Of a stretch of DNA of 64,000 bases, positions 1 through 12,300 are shown one piece after another (the first letter of the stretch is position 1; each line of letters begins with the position of its first letter). Both the position numbers and the translations under genes were made by a program. The stretch comes from Diospyros lotus. Its lineage: Eukaryota > Streptophyta > Magnoliopsida > Ericales > Ebenaceae. The stretch spans positions 12,158,907 to 12,222,906 of the forward strand of contig NC_068351.1 in assembly GCF_014633365.1 (NCBI RefSeq). Direction: 5' to 3'. Below the pieces are notes generated by a model that saw only the letters and a program-made list of their open reading frames with translations, searched no databases and was not told where the DNA came from.

Positions 1-560
1 TAGTCCATAATCCAGTTCAACATGATCGGATGAAACATGTGAGGATTAATAGAGACTTCATCAAGACATAGATTAAGAATGGGACTATCGTCTTGTCCCA
101 CATTCCTACCAAGTCTCAAGAAGCTGATGTTCTAACCAAAGTACTTTAGAAATCAAGTTTCAATATTTGTATTTGCAAGTTAGAATAACTGACATCTATT
201 CTTCAGATTAAGAGGGAGTGTAGGAAATGGGGACAAAGGATCCACAATTTATGGGATCCCACAAATTGAGGGATCATGTGTCCATAATTTTTGGGTTTGC
301 TTTTCTATCTTTTAGTTTGAATAATGGGAGGATTAGTGGGTTATTTTGTATATAAGATGTTGGTTGATTAGGTTAGAGTGTGTGAAGATATCATTTTTGT
401 TTCAATTGTTCGATTATAGTTTTTGTGTGGGCAAAATATTGAAAAGTTTTGAAAATTTAAACAAAAATGGGTAACCAAATATAGTTTTCTATTTTGTTTA
501 CAAAATTTTGAAAATGAAAATAAAAGCTGAAAATGGAAGTGCATCAAACGGGTCCTTGGT
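1..560 (+). mobile_element. 3' end of a Ty1/copia element (RNase H C-terminus, PPT, start of 3' LTR)
   Basis: Codons 3-149 read as the C-terminal end of copia RNase H: an NPVQHDRMKHV segment followed by IPTKSQEADVLTK, the usual HDRTKH...EADILTKGL region. An in-frame TAG lies at 69-71, so this copy is dead. A polypurine tract (211-218) is followed at 219 by TGTAGGAAATGG, the typical start of a 3' LTR, and a TATA-like TGTATATAAG sits near 343-352. I could not fix the right LTR end; 560 is only a guess. The body of the element lies outside the window to the left. It shares the orientation of the RRP12-like gene that follows and probably sits in one of its introns. Confidence 0.75.
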
Positions 561-1036
561 AAGACATCCACAAGCTCAATAAACTGTCTTAACATGTTTT
601 GGCCACCAAATAGTTATTGAGATATTGGATATTTTCCTTTATATGTAATATTTTTATTATGGGTAAATTACTAAAAATTCCTGGCTTTCACATTGTTTTC
701 AATTTAGGCTCAACTCCTAACTTTTCAATAGGGGCATCCGACTTACTATTTGTATCAATTATAGATTGTTGTCATTATTATTTACTGTTAGAGGTGACAG
801 GCTATGTTAGATGACTTTGGTCGACAAGGTGGTGAAACCACACGGTTCTGGTTAACAGGTAAAGTTCATAAAATGCATTCAAGTTTGAGAAAATAATTAG
901 ATGATTCAATGATAAAATGAAAATTCCCATCCTCAATTCTTTGATATTGTGCCTCTAATTTCGTAGTTATGGCAATGGTAGCAGCAAATATTTTTTTTGA
1001 CAATTTTTAATTTATTATGCCATTGTGAATATTCAG
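561..1036 (+). other. Probable RRP12 intron sequence, no exon recognised
   Basis: AT-rich stretch ending in a usable 3' splice acceptor (TTCAG at 1032-1036). A 65-codon open frame at 617-814 has no recognisable homology and looks like chance. Confidence 0.4.
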
Positions 1037-2580
1037 ATAATGGGCTATCTTTCTGGGACCTCGCCTCACATAACGAGTGGAGCTGTGTCTATGCTTTCTG
1101 TACTTGTATACAATGATGCTCAAATTTGTGTTTTGGTACCTGATCTAGTCCCATCTGTTCTAGCTTTACTGCAAACTAAAGCTGTGGAAGTTATTAAAGT
1201 GAGTGTCCCTGATGCATTACCTGCATTCTTGGCTCTTTTTTCTTCCCTATAATGCTTATGCTGGTGCTGTTGCAAACTGGACAGAGTGTTTTGGGCTTTC
1301 TGAAAGTACTAGTGTCATGTCATCAAGCAAAGGACATACTGAATCTTCTGCCTGATATTTGCAGTGGAGTTCTGCCCTGGTCATTGGTCTCCCGCCATCA
1401 CTTCAGATCAAAGGCATGTGTAGCTTTGGATTAAAATATGCATAACTAAGTATTTCCTTTAGTTCATATATTTCAAAGTTTGCTTTCCTTAGGTGTTGAT
1501 TTTTGTTGTTTCATTTTGAAGGTTTTGTAAAACTCTGCATGTTTCATTTTGTACAGGTCAGTGTCATCCTGGAGATCATGATCCGGAAATGTGGTTCCTT
1601 GGCAGTTGAGTCAGTTACACCTGAAAAGCATAGGAATTTTGTGAAGAGCATTTTGCAGGTCTCTCTCTCTCTCTCATGCGCGTGCACACACACATGTATG
1701 ATGCCAATTTGGAGACAATCACCTGAATTTTTGGTGGTAGCCTTTTGCTTTTATCCTGAGCCTGAGAAAGTAAATTGTTGGCAATGGTGTTGAGATAAAT
1801 GATTGTTCATTTACAGAGAAAAGGAGAGAAATGATTGGATGGAATATTTAGTGCCAAACTAATTATGGCATCATATGCTTGAGTGAATCATCATGACCCG
1901 CAACCCCAGCCTGTCTGCAATAGAGTAATAAACCTGCAAGTAACAATGATACCAGAGGCCTAGTCCTTTGTGTGCAATCAGTTATAACACCATGGCATAT
2001 AACTGTACTATGGATTATTTCTGTTTATGTTATGAATTTCATATATCTAATGTAGCATACAACCATATTACGTTTGTTTTATTGCAGACTCGCCATGGAA
2101 AAACAAGTTCCAAGGAGAATGGCCCTGCCGGTGCAGATAGAGAAATTTCGGAGTTCTCTAACAGGGGGTCTGATTTGTGCTATACAAGAACAAATATACT
2201 TGTTATTTGCATTCTATTTTTTTTTCACATATCTAATTTTTATTCAACTTGCAATTTCATTTAGGAGGCAACTGAAGAGGAAACACAAGGATTTGGGAAT
2301 TGCCCCTGAGCAAAATGGTAAAGCAACGCTCACAAATAGGAAGACGGATAATATTATGGTGAAAAAAGCTGGCAATTTTAATCATGATGGACTGAATCAG
2401 AGTCAGTCACGGGGAAGTGCAAGAAACAAAAGGAAATATAACAGGGATCCTGCAGCGAGTGGAGACGGACAGGTAAAGAAGACACAGCTAAGCAAAAATT
2501 TGGGACTGGCTAGCCGAAGACCTAAAAATAAAAAGGTGGCAAGGAAACAACAGAGAAACCAAAGAACATGCGCGGAATAG
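1037..2580 (+). CDS. RRP12: RRP12-like ribosomal RNA processing protein, 3' five exons (partial)
   Basis: RRP12-type HEAT-repeat proteins act in nucleolar and nuclear export steps of ribosome assembly. Five exons join in phase: 1037-1198, 1285-1413, 1557-1658, 2088-2167 and 2265-2580, giving 262 codons plus a TAG stop. The order of motifs follows the C-terminal half of plant RRP12: SGAVSMLSVLVY, LVPSVLALLQTKAVEVIK, VLGFLKVLVSC, LPWSLVSRHHFRSK, VILEIMIRKCG, then a charged Lys/Arg-rich tail typical of nucleolar proteins. No stop or frameshift is seen in the joined exons. Intron 2 begins with GC (AAAG|GCATGT) instead of GT. The 5' exons are not in the window. Upstream lies a copia 3' end, so the gene may carry that element in an intron or be truncated by it. 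Family assignment is firm; intactness of the whole gene is unknown. Confidence 0.9.
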
Positions 2581-3392
2581 CCACTTGGTATATGTCTTGG
2601 GAAACTGAAAGGATCAAGGTTTTCTTCCGCAGAAACAAGCTGGAAATCAGTTGTTTCCTTTTAAGGGGCACGTGAATTTCTCTCGTCGGATGTGCCATGG
2701 TTGACATATCTCTTAAGTAAAAGCAAGACGGCTGTCTCAAATTTTACTTGGCATGTAAGTTGTAATGTGGATATCGTAAGGTCTTTTGTTGTTTTGGGCA
2801 AAAGGCCAAAGGTTTTTGTCGATCTTGATAGATATTTGAGGGATTAGTCTGAGTAAATTTCAGAAAAGATTTAACCAACATTATATGCGAAAATATCATC
2901 CTACAGTTCATGTTCTGATTCATGTACCGTCAACATGATATCTGCTTTTGTTAACTATGAGATGTAGCATGCGAGCTAGAAAGCCATTTTTGGTTATTTG
3001 AGATGATAGCTTTGAGCAATTCCATATGTCCATTTGTATATATTTTTCTTATGTTTCGAAATTAACTAGGCTTCCTTGTCCTTGCCAGCTTGCTTGTAAT
3101 GTCTTATTTTTGATTCTTTAATTGATTGATGATTAGTAGATGACTTTGTCATAACAGTGTAGGCTCCATTCCATCTCCGATGGCCAATTGGTTGGACCAA
3201 CAAATCCTTTTGCCTGAATGCCCCATCTAATCAAGTTCACAAATCCTATTTGCTATCTAGCAAAAGTGAACCCATAATTAGTAAAAGTCTGCAACTAGTG
3301 GTTAAATTAAGGCATAAGAGCAAAATAATGTGCATGTGTATGTACAATTTTGCTAGATATCCCGTTATCCGGCAACAACACAGAAAATGAAA
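2581..3392. other. Tail-to-tail intergenic region between RRP12 and DET1
   Basis: This 812-bp stretch separates two convergent stop codons and must hold both 3' UTRs. No convincing poly(A) signal, ORF or repeat was identified. Confidence 0.6.
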
Positions 3393-6300
3393 TCATCTGC
3401 GGAAGTGGATATTTACAACTGATGGCTGCAAAAAGGAAGTATGTTGGACCGAGAGAGCCAGAGGCAAAATTGGGTGGAACAAGAATGAACAGATTTTCTT
3501 TGTCCTACTGTCTGTGCTACCAGCTTCAGGCCCTGATCAAAAAGAGGTCATCACGATCAATTTAGCTCAAAACTTGATAAAAAAAAAAAAAACAAAGGGG
3601 ACGCCACCAAAATGTTTAGAAAAAGTGATTAGTAACTTCTCAATCCCCCAAATTTCTTTTTTAGGTTCATTCCCCCAACTTCTTCATACCTGCTTTAATT
3701 TTGAATTTCACTGAATACGGTGGCCTCCTTGCAATGAATTTGATAGGATGATCTGTGGACTGCCTAGGTCGATCAGTTGCAGAAATCAGCTGCGGCAGCA
3801 CGTCAATTATAAGTTCAAACAACCAAAGTTAATGCACAAAGCAGATAAATGAATCTAGTTGCATTATATAAGTGAAGCAGCCACCTAACTTTTGCAGTGA
3901 AAGCTAATGTCAGTCTTTCATTAATTGTAACATCCTCCGTACAGATCGACAAACACAATAAAATAGCCTACAGCTCACTATGATAATGAACCAATCCTTG
4001 TGAGAGAACCCTTTTATTTTAATTTTAATCATTGTTGCCTGTGCTTTCCTGCTTGCTCCAGTAGGTTAGAAGGTCCCTAGTCTGAATATAAAAATAATGA
4101 ACTGATATGGTAAGTAGTCAGTCTGGAAAAAAAATACACGTGCATGATCAATGTTTTTAAAGGCGTGTCTAGGTGCAAGGCACACCTTGGGCACCTCGAG
4201 TGCCTCCAGGCGGGCGCAGACCATCAAGACGCGCATAGGTGCCCTTGGACTTTTTTAACTGTTTTTTAGAGTTTTATTTTACTGTTTATTATTTTATTTA
4301 ATTTTTTATTATTTATGGCTTAAATTTATTACTTCAAATACAAATTTGATAATAAGTAAAAGGGCTACTCAAATGCTCCAATTAAATTTGAACTAGATGA
4401 AGATAGAGAGGGAGATGACATGGAAGAAGATATTAGAGATATGCTTCTACTAATGAAAATATGAAAATGTTTGATCTTGATGATGAGGATGATTTTTAGA
4501 TTATTTAAAATGCATAATTAGTTAATCTTGATTAAGATTTAAGATTTAAGATTTATAAATTATTTTAAGATTTAATTTAAGTTGATTTAAAGACTTTTAG
4601 ATTGTATCTTTTGGCATTTTTTATTGTTCTTTTCATTATTATATGTTGAATTTTTTAATTTTCTTGATAACATGCTTGTGAATATGTTATTAGAAATTAG
4701 GATCTATTTTATACCTTATTCTTCAATTAGAATTTATATATATATATATTTTAGTTAGCTTGTGCCTTGCACCTTACACCTTAGGCTCTAACACCTTTAT
4801 GCGCCTGTGCTTTGGGCCTTTAATAACACTGTGCATGATGACAACTTCTAACTGGTTACAAGCCAAGAAAAGCTATTGCTGGATTTTCAGCCTCCCTGTC
4901 CTTTGTAACCAGCAAAAGAAAAAAGCAGGATAGATTTCAGCCTCCCCTATGAGATTTAAAAAGGTCAAGGAGCCTATCAGCTCTAAACACGCTATTTGTT
5001 AATTTTAACACTCACCCTTGGGTGATTTGTATTGGTGAAGCATCAAAGGGATGGGAAAAGGACCAATATCCATCTGCAGTGTATTCCATCCATTTCAGAA
5101 GTTTCAATTGAGTCCACAACCCATGAAATGATATCCTACCCTGAAACACACTATGGTCTAGGCGAAATAAGAAACCCCCGAAGCTTCCTGGTACAGAGCC
5201 AAATTGAAATAAAAGGACAACACAGAAATTTAACTGATTTTTTTTAATTTAAACTATCTTTAAGAAAAGTGACAAAATAAAATTCAAACAAAATTAATTC
5301 TCGGACTCAAAACTCTCGGTCAAAATCAATCACCAACAATGTGGTTTCGGAAAAAAAGAGATGAAACTGCCAGGTGGTTTCTGCCAAAGACAGGGGAATC
5401 TTGCCTTGTGAAGAAACCTCTTTTCTGTTTCCACCTTGGAAGCAAACCACGCAAAAACAAACCACATGGAAGTTTTTGCGTAGAAAGTTTCTTAGAAAAA
5501 TCTGGAACTGCATGTCAGTTTCATAAATGGTACTGAAACAGTTGTGCAGTTCCAGATTTATTTTTTGAAACTGCATTTCCAGTTTTTCTTTGTCCACGTG
5601 CGCCTGTATTCTAACTTAATACTTGTTTGAACGAGGGAAATGATTGATTTGAGAGAGTTTTAGTGTAGGAATTAGTTTTGTTTGGGTTTTATTTTGTCAA
5701 ATTTCTAAAGTTAATTTTAAATTTTGAAAAAACCAATTTACCATAGTTCAGTCCCAACATATGTACATCCACAATCCCACAATAATGGAATAAATCTACT
5801 TGATCAATGATAATGTAGTTTTTCTCAGACAAAACTATAAAATCTTCCAATCCTCTCAACTTCAGATAATCATTTTTAGATGACTGGTTAAAAACTTGTG
5901 GCGCATACGCATTGTGGAGATACAAACCCAATAACCTTCTTATATGATCTCTCTGATTACTATGCATGCACAGCCACTCTTCAGGTTTCCCATTTCTCCC
6001 TGGATTTGGTTTTCCATTATTGTCTGAATTTGGTTTCCTTGAAACCAGTTCCCATCTAATTTGGGAAGAGTTACCCAACAGCCTAGTCTGATCCAAAGAT
6101 CCTTACGAATCATCCATGCTACTTTTTCAAGCCTTCCCTTGAGAGACTTGATTACTCCATAGTTTCCTGATGACCCCCAAATAGAGTCATACTTAACAGC
6201 AAGCACTCCACTCCACTCCATTGCCCATCCTTCAAATACCAAACCAACCTTCTCTAATTGAAGACCACAGCATGTCCTAGTTCGCCAATTAATATCATAA

Positions 6301-9300
6301 TTTGAAGAAAAAGATGATTACTTTTCTTACTCTACTGTGCATCGAAGATACATGCATATATATATAAGAAAGGAATCAAATATAATCCCTAGCTGATTTG
6401 AATCTCCTACAAATCATCAATCAACAAAAAAGGAAACAGAGAAGATTGCCCAACTGTACATTCCCTAAATGGAAAAGATTTGTGGCATTAATGCCGAAAT
6501 ATCCGTAAATCTACACTCCCCCTCAAGCTGGAGTGAAGATATTGTTCATTCCAAGCTTAGAACTTAGATCTTCGAAGCATTTCCGTGGCAAGCCTTTAGT
6601 TAGGATATCTGCAACCTAAGAATTTCTTGGTGTGTAAACTAGCTTGATGACATTCTCTTCAAGTTTCTCTTTGATAAAGTGATGATCAATTTCCACATGC
6701 TTAGTCCTATCATGGTGCACAGGGTTTTAGACAATACCGATGACTGATTGATTGCCACAAAAAAGTTTCATAAGGCCTTCGATCTTAACTTCAAGTTCTT
6801 CAAGTAATCTTTTTATCTAAATCCCTTCACACACACCATGTGCCATAACGTGGAATTTTGCTTTAGCACTACTGCTGGAGAGTATTGATTATTTCTTACT
6901 TCTCCAAGTGACAAGGTTCCCCCACACATGGGTGCAGTACCCGAATGTAGACCTTCAATCTATAATTGAACCAGCCTAGTCTGCATCACTATAGATTTCT
7001 ACCTCTCGGTTGGAGCCTTTCCTGAAGAAGAGACCTTTACTGGGAGTGAGCTTCAAGTATCTCAAGATTCTGTAAATTGGCTCTATATGTTCTTCCCTTG
7101 GATCGCTCATGAATTGGCTCACAACACTAACTGAAAACCCGATATGAGGTTTGGTATGAGAAAGATATATAAGTCTACTAACTAACCTTTGATACTGGCC
7201 CTTATCCACTAGAGCACCCTTCTCTCCTTTTCCGAGCTTGGTGGTGGCTTCCATTGGGGTGTCAACAGGCTTACACCCTAGCATCCCACACTCCTCTAAC
7301 ATATCCAAAATATATTTTCTTTGAGACAGAGATTCCATTGCTAGATCTAGCCACTTCCATTCCTAGGAAATACTGGTAAGTCCTTGATCTCAAATTTTGT
7401 GGCAAGTGTTCTCTTTAGACCAACCATTTCTTTTGTGAAATCACCAGTAAGAATGACACCATCAACATATACAATTAATATGGATATTTTACCTTCAGGA
7501 GACCTCTTGATGAATAGTGTATGATCAACTTAACCTTGGGAAGAGCCATGAAGCTTTAGCACTCTTGTAAACCTCTTAAACCACGGAAATCTTCATATAC
7601 ACTTCTTCTTCTAAGTCACCATTTAAGAACGCATTCTTTACATCAAGTTGAAACAATGGCTAGTTTAGGTTTACTACTACGGACAAGAGAACTCGAATAG
7701 TATTGAGTTTAGCCACAGGAGCAAAGTTTTCTTGGTAATCAATACCATAAGACTATGTGAACTCTTTGGCAACAAGGCAAGCTTTATACCTATCAACACT
7801 CCCATCTTCCTTATACTTAACAGTGAAGATCCATTTGCATCCAATTGGGTTTTTCCCTAAAGGCAGGTTAGTGATCTCCCAAGTCTGATTCTTCTCTAAG
7901 GCACACATCTCATCTAGAACTGCTGACTTCCATGAGGGGTCTTTGAGAGCCTCTTGGATGTTTGTGGGCACCTAAATTGTATCCAAATTGCTAACAAATG
8001 AACAGAAATTTGGTGAAAGACTCTTGTAAGAGATGTAATTATGAAGGGGAAGTTGCGTGGATGATCTCACTCCCTTCCTTAGTGAAATTGGTCAATTCAA
8101 ATCATTCTCAAGTGCTTCACTAGAAATATGTTCAAGAAATGTGTTACCTTCATTCATTGAATCCAAAATGGGCTCTTGGTCAAGTTCGATCAGTGATCGT
8201 TGCTCTCCTTGATCTTGAGCATTTGTTCTCTTGAAGTAGACACAAAGCTTTGTATTTGTTGGTAAATCTATTGCAATAGGGTTAGACTAGAGAAGATTCA
8301 ACTCAAATTGAACTATTGTGGGAGGATTAGTAACACTAGAATTGGGAGACAATGATGTAAGAGGTGTATGAGTAGAGAGAGTCTAACATCCCAAGATTGA
8401 CATTCATTTGTCAACGCGCTCTCCCCCTGAAAGGTAGGATTGGGATAAAAGGGTTGATTTTCAAAGAAAGTAACATCCATATAATGGTAGTACTGTCTAG
8501 TGGAAGGTGAGAAACACTTATACCCTTTTTGATTTGGTAAGTGTTAAATAAGAAGTACTAGGTATTAGTGTAAATAGCTTAAAATTCTTGTATATATATT
8601 CCTTGTATTAACACTTAATGAATAATGCATGGTTTTCTTCTCACATGGTATCAAAGCCAGTGAGAATTCTTTCCCGTTGTGTTATCCCTCCAGTGGTGCC
8701 CTTCTTCTCAATACCTGTTGCTCTAGTGTCAGCAACGCACGTGAAGATGCCAGCTAACTCACTGCCAGTTCTAGCGCCTGTGAGCTCCCCACCTTCGTCG
8801 CTGCTTGCTTAGTCTCCTACTTAGTTGCGCAAATCGCCACTGCCTCTTGTAGAGCAATCGTCCATTGTTGCCGCTTGAAGCTCGCGACCTACAAATCTGC
8901 CTTTATCTGTCGCAATAGTCAAGTTGCCGCTTTCAGATTTGGTGCTCGCAGCTGTCCATCGCGCCTACAGCCATCTGCATCCTTGTTGTTATCATCGCCG
9001 CCCGTGGCCTGCTCTGCCGCTACCACCGTCGCTACTGTCCACGACCTCTGTTGCCGCCATCACCAGCGATCTTTGTTGCCGCCGTCCATTACTTCAAATC
9101 TATTGCCAGCCGCAACCATTGTCACCATCAATCGCGGCCAGATCTACCCAAATCTGGCCTCCGCCACTACTGTTACCCACATCTGCAGCCTTCCTTGTGC
9201 ATCCCTGATCACCATTCATGCTTGAAGAAGCTTCAAGCTTCTCACCCAGAACTTGCTGCCCAGATCTTCAAGTTTCTCACCGAGTCCAAATCTAGACCAG

Positions 9301-12300
9301 ATCTGCCAGATCTGCAACAAATCGGCCTTCCTCTTCGTGCCCCTCGTCGTCTAGATCTGCTCCTCATCATTTCTCTCTGAATTTGTCCCTCATTGTCCAG
9401 ATCTTCCCCTCACCGTTTCAGTTCAGATCTGCCCCTCATCATCCAAATCTACTCCTCATTGTTTCTATCTAGATCTGCCCCTCACCGTTTTAGTCTAGAT
9501 CTATCCCTCATTGTTTTCATCTATATCTAGTCCAGATCCGGTCAACTAGAACAACGAGCTATACTTTCCATATCATGTCTTTTGTATCTTATCGTCGTCG
9601 TGGTAAGCGTCTTCGACCTCAGTGCTCCTATTGTAATCGTCTTGGTCACACTTGAGAGACTTGCTATCGCTTACATAGTCGCCCACCTCAACCAACTAGT
9701 ACTGCTAACATTGTTGTTGGCACTTCCAAGGGTTAGGCGTCTATCACACCCAGTAATTCCTCACCAATGATTTTATCCAAGGAGGAGTATGCTCAATTCC
9801 TTCAATTCAGAGCAACACAACAAGCCAATTCACCTGTCACCCCCTTTGCTCATAGAGGTAACCCAACTACTTGCTTTACTAAGTCCTCACCTTCTCTTGG
9901 ACCATGGATCTTCGACTCTGGTGCCACCAATCAGATGTCTAGTAATCGGTCTCTTCTATCTCATATTCAAACTTTGAAGTCCCAACCTCCTGTTACATTA
10001 GCTGATGGCTCTCACATCTCAGTTGCGGGTATTGGTACAGCATCACCCCTTCCTACTTTACCATTGTCATCTGTTTTACATTTACCACAACGTCCCTTTA
10101 ATTTACTTTTTGTTAGCCAACTTAGTTGTAGTCTTAATTGCTCAATAACCTTTTTGTCTAATTCTGTTCTTGTTTAAGATCAGAGGATCGAACGGACGAT
10201 TGCCACAGAGCTTGAGTCTCACGGACTATACTATCTGTCTCACCCTACTTCATCAGTAGCATGCACGACCACTACTTCCCCACTATAGGTCCATTACTAA
10301 TTAAGGCACCCGTCTCTACCCAATATCAAAGAAATGGTTCCTAGTCTCTCTAATATTTCTTCCTTAAAGTATGAGTCTTGTCAACTTGGGAAACATAGTT
10401 GTAGTTCCTTCCCAATTAGAGTCAATAAACATGCTAGTTCTCCTTTTTCAATGGTTCATTTCGATGTATGGGGTCCCATTCATGTCAGTTCAAAAGATGG
10501 TTTTCGTTATTTTGTAACCTTTATTGATGATTTTTCTCGAACTACATGGCTATATTTAATCAAAACGCGTTTAAAATTGTTTTTTTGTCTTCACTAGATT
10601 TTGTGCTGAAATTAGAACTCAATTTAATGTGCCTATCCATGTGCTTTGTAGTGATAATGCTCTTGAATATTTGTTCTCGCCATTTAAATCCTATATGGCA
10701 TCCAATGGGATTCTTCACCAAACTTCGTGTCCTAGAACCCCACAACAAAATAGGGTAGCTAAACGAAAAAATTGTAATTTAATTGAGACCGCTCGCACAC
10801 GTCAGAAGGGGTATCATTGCTACTCTCCTCAACTAGCTCGCTATTTTGTTTAAGCGGATGTTACCTTCTTTGAGTCATCTCCTTATTTTTCCTCTTCGTC
10901 TGAGGTCTCTGAGTCCATGTCTACTGGCTTACCTTTTCTTGTTACTTTTCTTGATCTTTCATCTTCTCCTTCGCTGCCATCCACCTCTCGCCTTGATCAC
11001 CCCGATCTTCAAGTCTATCAGTGGGGTTCTTGACCTATGGCCCAACCAGCAACACCTATCATCACTAGTCCGAGGGAGCCATCCCTTGACTCATCCTCTG
11101 TGCCCGTTAGTTCTTCCTCCTCTGGTCCATCGCCCTCTGATCTTGACTTACCTATCACTCTTCGTAAAGGTACTCGTCATTGCACTACTCTCCATCCCAT
11201 TTCACATTTTGTTAGTTATAGTTTTTTGTCCCTTGGGTCAAATACCAACATGAGCAAAAGACGAGTGTAGCGGAGATGAGGATGTTAAGATGGATGTGCG
11301 ACCATACAAGAAAAGATAAAATTAGAAATGAAGTTATTCGTAATAAGATAGGAGTAGTGCCAATAGAGGAGAAGATGAGAGAGACTAGACTAAAATGGTT
11401 TGGTCATGTGAGAAGGAGACCAAGAGACGCTTCTGTGAGGAGAGTTGATGAAATGGAACAATTAATCAAAAAAAGAGGTAGAGGCAGACCTAAGAAGACT
11501 TTGAGGGAGACATTAAAGTTTGATATGAAGTGTATGGATCTCAATGAAGATATGACAAAAGATAGAAATACATGGAAGTCTAGAATTTATGTAGCCGACC
11601 CCACATAGTGGGATAAAGGCTGGATATGTTGTTGTTGTTGTAGTTTTTTGTCCCTTGGATATTCTGCTTTTATTTCTTCTTTATCTTCTATTTATCTTCT
11701 TAAATCTGTTTTCGAAGCTCTTTCCCATCCAGGGTGGCGAGCTGCTATGGTTGACGAAATGTCTGCCTTACATTCCACTGGGATTTGGAACTTGGTACCT
11801 CTTCCCAATGGTAAGTCTACTGTTGGTTATCGCTGGATTTACACGATTAAAGTTGGTCTTGAAGGCCGGATTGATCGCCTTAAGGCTCGCCTTGTTACCA
11901 AAGGATACACTCAGGTTTTTGGCCTTGATTATGGTGATACTTTTTCCCTTGTTGCTAAAATCTCCTTAGTTCGTCTTTTCTTGTCCCTTCCTGCTATGTT
12001 TCACTGGCCGCTTCATCAACTACACATAAAAAATGCCTTTCTTCATGGCAATTTACAGGAAGAGGTGTTTATGGAGCAACCTCCTAGCTTTGTTACTTAG
12101 GGGGAATCTGGGCTAGTGTGTTGCCTTCGAAAATCCTTATATGGTTTAAAACAATCTCCTCGAGTTTGGTTTGATCGATTTAGTTAAGTTGTTCTTGAGT
12201 TTGGGTTAACTCGTAGTGAAGCTGATCATTCTGTTTTTTATCGCCCTCAATCTGATCACCACATTCTTTTAGTGGTCTATGTTAATGATATAGTATTTAC

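Noticed and set aside
1968..2264. 98-codon frame covering RRP12 exon 4 with read-through of its introns
   Set aside because: Only 2088-2167 is homologous; the rest is intron text before AG and after GT.
3350..3565. Plus-strand 71-codon open frame
   Set aside because: It is the antisense shadow of DET1 exon 11.
8646..8658. TGGTATCAAAGCC-type words as pieces of tRNA genes
   Set aside because: They directly follow LTR ends (8646, 15714, 17236) and are primer-binding sites; no tRNA cloverleaf is present.
8618..9380. Several overlapping Pro/Ser/His-rich frames in the element B leader
   Set aside because: They exist in all frames because of GC-rich repeated words and show no protein family.
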